Under the pieces are notes generated by a model, which searched no databases, was not told where the DNA came from, and worked only from the letters and a program-made list of their open reading frames with translations. The translations under genes were made by a program, and so were the position numbers. DNA of 64,000 nt from Clitoria ternatea (taxonomy: Eukaryota > Streptophyta > Magnoliopsida > Fabales > Fabaceae): assembly GCA_037962975.1 (NCBI GenBank), contig CM075669.1, forward strand, positions 243,855,851 to 243,919,850, written 5' to 3'. Of the stretch, positions 45,240-54,869 are shown piece after piece. How positions within the stretch are numbered: the stretch's first letter is position 1; each line of letters starts with the position of its first letter.

Positions 45240-46511
45240 TGTTAGGGAATCCCATCAGGGTCAGGCAGCGGAAACACAAAAGATTCCCAAAAAGGATTGC
45301 AAATACAAATGTCTCAAGGTATTATGCAAAATTAAATTTTTTTATTTAGGTTTTACCTCTTGTAGACGCAAAACGAGTTCCTCGATTGAAGTAATTATAG
45401 CTTCACCCTTAGGAGTTCACATGAGCACTCTTACCAGAAAAACAAAGTTCCGAATGCTAGTATAGAAATTTGATTATAATCTAATTTCTAAGCCACAACC
45501 TATGAGCATCTCATGCTCTATATATAGGCTTAGGTCTTAACCTGAGCTCTCATTAAACATTGGGCTCCTGACTCATTCTAAATGAGTTAGGCCCAAATAG
45601 TTTTACTTTTAGTCCAACTAAAATAAAACTATCCTCTGGTGGACTTACTCTATGTGTGTGACCCTATAGGTAAAATATTCGGTTATATTAATAATAAACT
45701 ATTTTATTATTAATATAAAATAAGAGCGATATCTAGCAATACATCATTATGTCCGAATATTATTTATTATCGACATGACCTATAAGTGATAATTATTTTA
45801 TATATTTATTCCTTTTGTCACGCTATCTAATTAGGCCTAAGGCATAGTTGTTGTTATCCCTGTATGGCTCAATTCATTTTACTTGATACCAGAGTAGACT
45901 TTACAAAATAAATATATAATATTTATTCGTCCTAACATGGCCATGCATTTCGTTAGTCTCACTCCATCAAGTGGCCTATAGATATCACTCCTGTCATATA
46001 GGAGAGACAAATTCCATCTACATCACTCACATCCCTCTACATAATTTGTCTATTGCCTAATCATAATCTTTATGGTCATCTTGTTACAGATAACATTTGA
46101 TTGTATTAAAACAACAAACTCCTTATGTAGGAATCGTAGTGACTTTAGGTCGAAGGACTATATACCATTATCACATTAAGAACCGTTTATGACACTCATG
46201 TAACGATCCATGCAACGTTCTCATGGTGGGCCTGTCTAGTATAATATTACTCTTAATGTGTACCCGTGTAAAGACTTGATATCATATATCCATGATTTAT
46301 GAGATCAAATCATCAGTACATTCACACACTAATCTTAATGTATTTACATGTCCCCATGTAAATACTTGATTAGGGACGTTTTAGGAATAATTCTCATATG
46401 ACGTATTATTCCAGGATAAATAGCATTAAAATTAGTCTTAAAACTGAAAATACTAATTTTATTGATAAGTTAAAATTGATACATTAATAGCTCGTAGTGC
46501 ATACACCAACA
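45240..46511 (-). repeat. copia LTR of E5 (1272 bp)
   Basis: On the minus strand it opens TGTTGGTGTATGCACTACG and closes GATTCCCTAACA. TATA-like CTATATATAGAG is at 45518-45528 (plus-strand coordinates). Its left neighbour is the primer site, and its right neighbour is a copia polypurine tract, so this LTR has internal copia sequence on both sides. A plus-strand solo relative lies in E4 at 31508-32668. Confidence 0.88.
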
Positions 46512-46662
46512 ATCTCCTACTTGCACTAGAGCCAATCAGACATTTGCCTAATGCCTAATGATATAGTGTGTCCCTCATGCTTTTGTTGCAATGTTCTCAT
46601 CGGTATGTACTTTACATATCTTAACATCTCCTCGTTCAAGTATTTCTCGGATGAGATGATAA
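46512..46662 (-). pseudogene. copia RNase H tail and polypurine tract
   Basis: Minus strand: RYHLIREILERGDVKICKVHTDEN, the C-terminal RNase H motif of copia pol, then (after a small deletion) a HEGHTISLGIRQMSDWL stop and CTAGTGCAAGTAGGAGAT, the classic copia polypurine tract abutting the LTR start. It is fused upstream to gypsy integrase. Confidence 0.83.
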
Positions 46663-47340
46663 CGCCTAAGAGGTCGCGCACCATATACAACTTCAAATGG
46701 ACACCTTCTAGTAGCCTGATTAAATAAGTTGTTGTAAGCGAACTCGGCTTGGCTAATGATGAGGTCCCATTGGCGAATATTATCGCCAACAAAGCTTCGC
46801 AACAAGTTGCCCAATATTCTATTGATCGCTTCTATTTGTCCATCCGTTTGGGGATGACTGGCACTACTGAACTGCAACTTGGTGCCCATCTTCTTCCATA
46901 AGGTTCTCCAAAAATGGCTTAAAAATTTGACATCCCGATCAGAGGTGATGGTTTTTGGAATCCAATGCAGCCGGACAATCTCTCGGAAGTACAAGTCAGC
47001 GATGTGGACACCATCATTAGTCTTTTGACAAGGGACAAAATGAGCCATTTTTTAGAATCGATCCACAACTACCATAATGGAATCCTTTTGCCTTTGAGTT
47101 TTTGGTAGTCCAAGAATAAAGTCCATGCTGATGTCTTCCCATGGAGCAATTGGTACTGGTAAAGGCATGTATAGTCTGGTATTTTGACTAATGGATTTGG
47201 TAAGGTGACAAGTCCTGCAATGCTGAATATGTTGGTTGACATCCTTTTCAAGCTTGGGCTAGTAAAAGTTCTCTTTGATGAGTGAAACAGTCTTGTCTCG
47301 ACCAAAGTAGCCCGCTAATCCTCCATTATGAGTTTCCTAG
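46663..47340 (-). pseudogene. Gypsy integrase fragments (E6)
   Basis: The zinc-finger/core start (47305-47069 and neighbouring frames: SIAGLVTLPN in a shifted frame, and the PVPIAPWEDISMDFILGLPK-type motif) is followed by the open frame 47048-46575. That frame has MAHFVPCQKTNDGVHIADLYFREIV, ITSDRDVKFLSHFWRTLW (second Asp) and HPQTDGQIEAINRILGNLLR (Glu). It reaches FEVVYGARPLR and then, without a stop, becomes copia RNase H. Confidence 0.85.
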
Positions 47341-47399
47341 ATGAGGGATTCTCTTAAGGAACGGCGTGGGACACATAAGACATTGTCCTTAAATAAGAA

Positions 47400-48870
47400 C
47401 CCTTGATGTTGATGGTAACACTGAAAATGTTGACCTTCAGTTGATTTCTAGAAAACACTAAAATTTGGGTCATCTTGGTACAATTCAGTGAGTGTCTCAA
47501 GACCAATAACCTTCACTTGCAGTGTAGAAAGCAAGACTTGGCGTTGATCGAGTGCATCAACGACAAAGTTTTGGCGTCCTGTCTTGTGTTTGATCAGAAT
47601 TGAATAAGCTTGTAGGAATTCAGTCCATGCTGTATGCCGGCGGCTGAACTTTTATTGAGAATTAAGATATTTGAGGGCTTCATGGTCAGAATAAAGAATG
47701 AATTCTTTTGGAACCAGGTAGTGACTCCAATGTTGTAGTGCACGTACGATGGCATAGAATCCCTTATCATACGTGGAGTATTTAAGCTTGACATCATTTA
47801 ACTTCTCACTGAAGAAAACAATTGGTCATCCTTCCTGACTGAGCATTGCACTAATACCAATGTTAGAAGCATCACAATTGACTTTAAATACCTGGTCAAA
47901 GTTTGGAAGTGCTAATATGAGTGTCTTAGTCAGGAGTTCTTTTAGCTAATCAAAGCTCTTCTATGCTAGTTCTGTCTATTGAAATTTATCGCTTTTAATG
48001 CAGTCAGTGAGGGCTGCTGCTATGGTGCTGAAATTCTTGATGAAACAGCGATGAAAAGAAGCTAAGCTGTGGAAACTTTAGACATCATGGATAGATTGGG
48101 GAGTAGGCTAGGATTGAATTGCCTCGACTTTGCTTGGATCTACCATGATACCCTTAATAGTAACAATGTACCCAAGAAAAATCACTTCTTTGGTTAGGAA
48201 AGAACATTTTTCCAGGTTGACGTAGAGTTTTTGCTCTTGAAGAACCTCTAAAACCTTCTATATGTGCCCAAATGTACTTCTTTACTTTTACTGTAGATTA
48301 GGATATCATCGAAGTATACTACTACAAATTTGTCAATGAATGAGCGAAGTACCTGGTTCATGAGGCGAATAAAAGTGCTTGGGGCATTAGAAAGCCCAAA
48401 AGGCATGATCGTCCACTCGTAAAGTCCATCTCGAGTCTTAAAGGTAGTCTTTTATTCATCTCTTGGATGGATCCTAATCTGATTGTATCCACTGCGTAGA
48501 TCAATCTTGGAGAAGATAGTAGCACCATGCAACTGATCCAATATGTCGTTAAGTCAAGATATCGGAAATCGATACTAGATAGTGATTTTGTTAACTACTC
48601 GACTATCCATACACATTCTCCACGTTCCATCCTTTTTGGGGACTAATATCACCGGAACAGCGCAAGGACTGACACTTTCCTGAATTAACCTCTTCTTCAA
48701 TAAGCTTTTAACCTGTTTTTACACTTCAGCATATTCTTGCGGGTTCATGCAGTAGGCTGGTTTATTTGGAATAACTGCTCCTGGAACAAAGTCTATTACA
48801 TGTTAAATGTCGCGCATGGGTGGTACTCCTAAAGGAATTTCCTTTGGAGCAACAACTAGGAATTTTGAGA
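47400..48870 (-). pseudogene. Gypsy reverse transcriptase and RNase H, decayed (E6)
   Basis: Readable only in pieces with many stops and shifts: WRMCIDSR-like near 48620, FSKIDLRSGYNQIRI near 48500, TIMPFGLSNAPSTFIRLMNQVL near 48400, VVVYFDDILIYS near 48310 (the catalytic Asp pair is intact). RNase H traces such as FILTMKPSNIL follow near 47690 (ORF 47797-47594). It is non-functional. Confidence 0.78.
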
Positions 48871-49630
48871 GAAGCCGAACAATTTCTGGTGCTAGATTTG
48901 TTCCACAATTTTGTTCAACCAATAGTAAGAATCCCATATGAATTGTCTCATCTTTAGTTATGTTGGTAACTAAAGATACCATTAGAGTTGTTTTCTTTTC
49001 ACCACAACCTGATTCACTTGGTAACAGTGGAGTTAGTTTGACTTTGACTCCATCTTTAGTAAAGGAATAGGTATTGGCATAATCATCATATTATGCTCGT
49101 CTGTCATACTGCCATGGTCTTCCTAAGAGGAGGTGGCATGCATCCATCGGAATGACATCACACCAGACATCATCTTTGTATTTTTGCTCGATCGAGAATG
49201 ATACAAGGTATTTTTTAGAAACCTTGAATTCATTTCCCTTGTTAAGCCATTGTAACTTATAGGGATGTGGATGAGTCTGTGTCGGCAATTTGAGCTTGTC
49301 CACCATATAATTAAAGACGACGTTTTCACAGCTTCCACTGTCTATAATGACATCACATACTTTACCTTGAGTAGTGCATCGGGTGTGGAAGATGTTGTGC
49401 CTCAACCAAGATTCTTCTTTAACCGGCGTCGTGTGTAAACTTCGCTTGACAACTAGCAATTCTCCATGATCTGCGGGCGTGTCTTCATCATCATACATGA
49501 CTGCTATAACTTCTCCTTCAGGTTCTTCATCGGAAAGCTCATATGCTTCTCCTTCAAGGATGGTCATGACTCTCCGGCTTGGGTAATCTGAGGCTATATG
49601 TCCGAAACCTTTGCATTTGAAACATCGGAG
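48871..49630 (-). pseudogene. Gypsy nucleocapsid knuckle and aspartic protease (E6)
   Basis: Near 49610-49570 a zinc knuckle reads CFKCKGFGHIASDY: the last Cys of CX2CX4HX4C is Tyr. The frame 49567-49091 then gives DVIIDSGSCENVV (active-site DSG) and MDACHLLLGRPWQYDRRA, the end of a chromovirus-type protease. Below 49091 a linker toward RT is out of frame. Confidence 0.82.
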
Positions 49631-49639
49631 AGATATTTT

Positions 49640-50482
49640 GGATTTTGATGGGGGTCCTGGGGGGTTGTCTCTGGAGGGTTTAGCCGGTTGGGATTTATTT
49701 GAGGTGTATGGATGAGTGGTTTGTGTTTGGGTCTTGTTTGTGGTGTATGGTGGTGTGGTTTGTGCTTTTTATGTGTAGAAAGGATTTCGGGAGGAACAGG
49801 GCTGGGGTTTCTTAGAGAGTTATTTCTCTATTCTAATAGAGAGACGAATTACATCTTCTAAAGTCTAGTATTGTTGTAGCTGGACTAGATTGGCAATGTA
49901 TACATTTAAACCTCCAAGATATCGTTCCATGGTTTGCTCGTCTTTTTCTTGGATATCATATTTCATCATGAGTTTTTCAAATTCCCCGGTGTACTCTTCC
50001 ACAGAAAGAGATTTCTGTCGCAATTTATGTAATTGAATAAAGTTATCTTGGTAATAATGATCAGGTAAAAACTTATGTGTTAATTCGCGATGCATCTTAT
50101 CCCAAGATTTGATCTTGCTTTTTCCTTCCCGTTCACGCCTTTTCTTAAGATTCTCCCACCATATGGAGGCGTGTTTTTTGAGCTTTATCGTGATAATTTT
50201 GACTTTTTGAGCATCAAGAACTTTCTTCAACTTAAATATTCGCTCAATGATTTGCAACCAGTCAACAAACGCATCGGGTTGAAGTTTACCTTCAAAATTA
50301 AGAATATCCACTCTGATGTTGTCACTCCAGAATTGTTGTCGTCGTGGTTGACTGCTGGTGTTTAAAGAGGAGTCACTAGCATCAGATTCTCCATCCAATC
50401 GTCTCCCTTGCTCCTCTAATTGTGCTTGTTGCATGGCAACAGTGGTTTGGAGTTGTTGGATTAGTCTTCTAAGCTCTTCCAT
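49640..50482 (-). pseudogene. Gypsy gag (E6)
   Basis: The start is ATG 50482-50480 (MEELRRLIQQLQTTVAMQQAQLEEQGRRLDG is a coiled N terminus). The capsid domain follows with DILNFEGKLQPDAFVDWLQIIERIF, ASIWWENLKKRR, WDKMHRELTHKFLPDHYYQ and SVEEYTGEFEKLMMKYDI. The open frame ends at 49865. The apparent upstream extension to 50605 is antisense of a copia fragment, not gag. After 49865 the sequence toward the knuckle is Pro/Thr-rich and broken. Confidence 0.84.
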
Positions 50483-50926
50483 TCTGGTATGAATGATGCT
50501 TATACTCACTTTGATGTCAATGATTTCCTTACTCTTCCTGAATAAGATATTGACCACTCGGTTGGAAAGGGAAGTACCCCATAAATAAATTATTTTATGT
50601 TTCATATAATTTGTTTTTGTTATGAATTTTAGTCTTTTTCAATCAAATTTTATGTTAAATATTTATTGTTGTTAATTATATTTTACACTCATGATTGTTA
50701 TTTGATGAAGAATGAATGCTCATATGAATAATGAAGATATATGTCTTGTAGACAATGCAATAACTCATACTATTCTCAAGAATGAGAAATATTTCTACCA
50801 TATAGTAAAACAAGAAGCTAATGTTAATACTATATCTGGTAGTATAAATATAATTGAAGGCTCCGACAGAGCCAGTATTTTATTACCTGGAGGAACAAAA
50901 TTGCACATTGAGAGTGCATTAGAAAT
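50483..50926 (+). pseudogene. Duplicate fragment of E7 copia gag-protease
   Basis: It matches 51864-52303 almost base for base (for example GATGCTTATACTCACTTTGATG and MNAHMN-EDICLVD with THTILKNEKYF). It starts right at the E6 gag ATG and ends in the middle of the protease-region sequence. Confidence 0.85.
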
Positions 50927-50985
50927 GGATACCATGCTCCTGGAACAAAGTCTATGGCATGTTGAATGTCGCGCATGGGTGGTAG
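50927..50985 (-). repeat. Small copy of E6 protease-RT linker
   Basis: CTCCTGGAACAAAGTCTA...CATGTT.AATGTCGCGCATGGGTGGTA matches 48779-48830 in the same orientation. A short gypsy piece is therefore joined to the copia fragment with no gap. Confidence 0.78.
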
Positions 50986-51539
50986 TGTTATACCTGTACT
51001 AATTTTGTTTGTTATGCTTTACATTGAATTAATTGGCACTAATTTTATATTGTTTATTAGTACTAATTGAAAGTTGATTTTTTCACCAAATAATTACTAT
51101 TAATTTCCATTGAGAGCAATGATTGAAATTTATATTATTAAATTATTGCAATTGCATTACTATAGCTTCATGTTCTTGATCATGATTTCTTGTTTGCAAG
51201 GCCCTTTTTTTTTTCTTTTGGCCCAAATTGGCTCCTGCACAATTATTTTGCACTACCTGTACCTACACTTTTATTTTAATTGCATTACCTTTAAATAATA
51301 TTTTATATTAATGTACCTCATAATTAGTATCTATAAATAATATAATATATTTTATATAAATAATGAAGTTAATAAATAATATAACATAAACAAGGATTCA
51401 AACCCGAGATAAGACTTATAACATGATAAGTTATTACTCTACCACTAGGCCACTAATATTTGAATGATATTTTATAAAAATTTTAAATTTTTATTACTAG
51501 GTTCTTTATATGAAATTTTATTTATACTTGTCTCCTTGT
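50986..51539. other. AT-rich stretch with a tRNA-like fragment
   Basis: No gene. It holds the tRNA-like Pol III promoter described at 51394-51452 and otherwise AT-rich sequence. Confidence 0.55.
51394..51452 (-). repeat. tRNA-related SINE head or tRNA pseudogene
   Basis: The minus strand has an A-box-like TGGCCTAGTGGTAG (51452-51439) and a B-box-like GGGTTTGAATCC (51405-51394) at tRNA spacing. The T arm and acceptor do not pair, so it is not a working tRNA. A SINE body downstream is not evident. Confidence 0.5.
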
Positions 51540-52535
51540 GGTTGAAAAAAAAATATAATGAATTATGAGTCCCGTCCAACTAGAACTGCTCCATTCCCAT
51601 AAGTGAATATAGCAACACATGATCATTATACTCATAGTCATGGTCGTGGTTGAAATGATAAAAAATCATCATTTGTATGGAAAAATAAAGAACGTATGGA
51701 AAAAGGAAAATATGTTCAAAGTAGCAAACAAACTAAAAATATTTGCTATCGTTGTGGTAGACAAGGCCACTGGTCTCGTGTTTATTGCACACTAAAACAT
51801 CTAATTGATCTATACCAAAAATCCCTTAAGAATAAGGGGAAAATAATAGAAACAAATTTTACTGGTATGGATGATGCTTATACTCACTTTGATGTCAATG
51901 ATTTCCTTACTCTTCCTGAAGAAGATATTGACCACTTGGTTGGAAAGAGGAGTACCCCATTAATAAATTATTTTATGTTTCATATAATTTGTTTTTGTTA
52001 TGAATTTTAGTCTTTTTCAATCAAATTTTATGTTAAATATTTATTGTTGTTAATTATATTTTACACTCATGATTATTATTTGATGAAGAATGAATGCTCA
52101 TATGAATGATGAAGATATATGTCTCGTAGATAGTGCAACAACTCATACTATTCTCAAGAATGAGAAATATTTCTACTATATAGTAAAACAAGAAGCTAAT
52201 GTTAATACTATATCTGGCAGTATAAATATAATTGAACGCTCCAGCAGAGCCAGTATTTTGTTACCTGGAGGAACAAAATTGCACATTGAGAGTGCATTAT
52301 ATTTTATGAAGTCTCAAAGAAATTTATTGAGTTTTAAGGATATCCGCAGAAATAGATACCATATTGAGACCACAAATGAAGGAAATGATGAATATCTTGA
52401 CATCACAAAGTTAATTTCTGATAAGAAATGTATATTAGAAAAATTACCTTCATTTTCCTCTGGTTTATACTACACACATATTAGTACTATTGAAATAAAT
52501 GCTATAGTAAACCAAAAGTTTACAAATAAGAATTG
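51540..52535 (+). pseudogene. copia gag end, zinc knuckle and protease (E7)
   Basis: Broken frames start with a His/Arg-rich gag end (HDHYTHSHGRG). The frame 51696-52010 has the knuckle CYRCGRQGHWSRVYC (CX2CX4HX4C intact) and DDAYTHFDVNDFLTLPEEDIDHL. The frame 52090-52542 has DICLVDSATTHTILKNEKYF, a protease with DSA for the DTG site, then GGTKLHIESALYFMKSQRNLLSFKDIRRN and the pre-integrase start. The E8 LTR begins at about 52536. Confidence 0.82.
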
Positions 52536-54036
52536 TGTTTGAATATGTGTTTCAGGTTGTATAATTTTGATAATGAAAAAGAGGTCAAAAAGCAATTGAA
52601 GAATTATGGCAAAGAGGTCAAGTGTTCATAAAAGAACACATGCAAGGATAAAAACAGAGAAAATAGCATCAGACCTGCAAAAACATGAAAGCTAATCGAT
52701 TACAAGGTCATTCCTAATCGATTACATAGGTTCTGTTTGATACCTAATCGATTGCACCAAGGAAGCCAATCGATTACCAAGCTGAGAAAATGAATAAAAA
52801 GCATCAGGTGCATCTGCTAATCGACTACAAGGTTGCCACAATCGATTACCTATGTTCTGTAATGTTACTAATCGATTAGACTACAAGAACTAATCGATTA
52901 CAGAGTTTCTGTTTGTTCCATAATCGATTGCGTATGAGCTACAATCGATTACCATACTGCGTAACCAAATTAAATGCATCAGGTGCCACTCACAATCGAT
53001 TACAAGGCAATGGATAATCGATCAGCAAGGTTCTGTTATTTAGCTAATCGATTACATGGGAAATGCTAATCGATTACCAGTCAAATTACACTGAAGAATT
53101 CAAAGTGTAATCGATTACAGCTCGAGGCCTAATCTATTACACTAGTGCCAGAATTTGGGGAAAGCGTTTTTAAGTGGGAAACCAGCTCACTTCTCTATTT
53201 TTACTCTGATGCCCATACTGTGCAACGGCTCTGAAGACTCTAGGGCACCTCTCCAAGGCCTATAAATGGAAGACTCATTCAAGCTACTTAAGCATCCAAA
53301 ATCATTAAAGAGAAATCAAATCTTGAGTCTTATGAGTTCTATTTCTTTGTGTAGTTTCAATTTCTAAAACTTAGAGCTTAAATTTGTAAATCCTCTCTTG
53401 TTGAGAGTTATCATTGTTAGATCCTTTCATTTGCTTATCTACTCTATTGAAAGAGTTTATTGATTCTAAAACCAAACACCAAAACACCAAGGTTATTCAC
53501 TCTAGGTTGAGTGGTCACAAAGGTTGGGGTTCAACTTTTGGGTATTGAGAGTTTGAGAGATTGGGTGGGTTGCCCTTGTGCTAGTGAGGATTGAGTTCTT
53601 GAGTATGGGACACTAGGAAGCTACAATTGCTCATAGCTTGCATCTCTAAACTTCAATAGTGGAAATCCTTCAAGTGGGTTGCTTGAAGGTGAGACATACA
53701 CCGGGTTGGTGGAACTCGTTAAATTAGTTTGCAAGCTTCTCTTCCCTTCTCTCTTGCATTTATATATTGCTTTTGGCTGGATTATTATTGTTGATTGTGA
53801 AAGCCCCTCTTATACTTGCTTGAACATCTTGTGTTAAAGTGTTGCACACCAAGTGTTTGACATATTGCCTAAGTGACTTTTGTCCATTGTTTTACATTGA
53901 TTCTTGCACTACACTTGCTATCTATTGCATACAAGCATATTCTGTGAAAGAGGAATCAATTTCAAAGGCATTCTAAAGAAAAGCTTTTAACACTCAATTC
54001 ACCCCCCTCTTGAGTATTGAGGACACTTGAACAACA
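52536..54036 (+). repeat. LTR of E8 (about 1.5 kb)
   Basis: It opens about TGTTTGAATATG and closes GAACAACA two bases before the primer site. A TATA box CTATAAATG is at 53260-53268. About 16 TAATCGATTAC-type words lie upstream of the TATA box. Confidence 0.8.
52693..53140. repeat. Array of TAATCGATTAC palindromic words
   Basis: About 16 exact or near copies of the 10-base palindrome TAATCGATTA (often with a trailing C). Starts are 52693, 52715, 52745, 52767, 52818, 52839, 52869, 52891, 52921, 52942, 52993, 53015, 53045, 53067, 53108 and 53130. Spacing is irregular, often near 22 or 50 bases. Confidence 0.92.
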
Positions 54037-54038
54037 AG

Positions 54039-54050
54039 TGGTATCAGAGC
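54039..54050 (+). promoter_or_regulatory. Primer binding site, tRNA-iMet (E8)
   Basis: TGGTATCAGAGC, an exact match to the copia consensus, two bases after the LTR end. Confidence 0.9.
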
Positions 54051-54091
54051 TCGACTCTTGGTAGATCAAACTTAATAGTTTCAAGAGAACA

Positions 54092-54869
54092 ATGGCCTCT
54101 AATTCAATAGGGAAGGCTATGCATTTTGGAAAGAAGGGATGAAAATTTTTGTACAATCTATTGACCTTAAGGTTTGGAATGCAATTGAAAATGGTCCTTT
54201 CATACCCATGCATATTGTAGATGGAAAACAAGTTGAGAAACTCATGGATGATTGAAGTAGTGAAGAGGAAAAGAAAGTCCAATACAATTACAAAGCTAAA
54301 AATCTCATCATCCTTGCCCTAGGCCCAGATGAGTTCTTTAGAGTTGTATTTTGTAAAACCGCTAAGGAAATGTGGGACACTCTCCAAGTCACCCATGATG
54401 GAACTAGTGATGTAAAGGACTCTAAGATTAGTACACACACTAGTCAATATGAAAGTTTTAGATTAAATTTTGGAGAAACGATTGTTGATATGCAAAAGAG
54501 GTTCACCCTTATTATAAATCATCTCATTACTCTTGGCAAGACTTACACTAACAAAGAACTTATTCATAAAGTGTTAAAAAGTCTTATTAAGAAATGGCAA
54601 CCTCTTGTCACTGCTATCAAACAATCTCCAAACATCAACGAGATGTCTCTTGCTACATTATTTGGTAAGTTACAAGAGCAGGAACAAGAGCTGAAGGAAT
54701 TGAATATAGCGGAGGAAGAAGAAAAATCCTCCAAGAAGAAAAGTCTAGCTCTCAAGGCCACTTTAATCAAGAAAGATGAATTCGAGAGCGAATTTGATGA
54801 AGATTAGGAATTCGGATTACTTGTGAAACGTTTCGGAAAATTTATGAGAAACAAACGCTTCCAAAAGAT
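54092..54869 (+). pseudogene. Sirevirus-like gag fragment (E8)
   Basis: ATG 54092 (MASNSIG) is followed by a frameshift near 54110 and a TGA at 54252-54254. The frame is then open to 54807. Motifs are GMKIFVQSIDLKVWNAIENGPFIP, TAKEMWDTLQVTHDGTSDVKDSKI and YESFRLNFGETIVDMQKRFTLIINHLITLGKTY, the copia gag (UBN2-type) domain, then an acidic/Lys-rich C terminus. It is fused to copia RT just after 54869. Confidence 0.84.

Larger units (their letters stand above)
46663..50482 (-). mobile_element. E6: chromovirus-like Ty3/gypsy element, truncated at both ends
   Basis: Minus-strand order gag (50482), zinc knuckle, protease, RT, RNase H, integrase (46663), with no LTR at either side. The right end stops exactly at the gag ATG where a copia fragment begins. 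The left end passes in frame into a copia RNase H. It is heavily decayed in RT. Confidence 0.82.
52536..54869 (+). mobile_element. E8: Sirevirus-like copia LTR plus gag, 3' truncated
   Basis: An LTR of about 1.5 kb, a tRNA-iMet primer site and a gag fragment occur in order. The sequence then switches abruptly to E7 reverse transcriptase at about 54870. No pol or 3' LTR of E8 remains, so a deletion removed them together with part of E7. Confidence 0.8.

Noticed and set aside
51394..51452. Functional tRNA gene
   Set aside because: The A and B boxes exist, but acceptor and T-arm pairing fails.
52693..53140. CRISPR-like array
   Set aside because: The repeats are short, unevenly spaced palindromes within an LTR of a plant retrotransposon, without conserved spacer length or cas genes.
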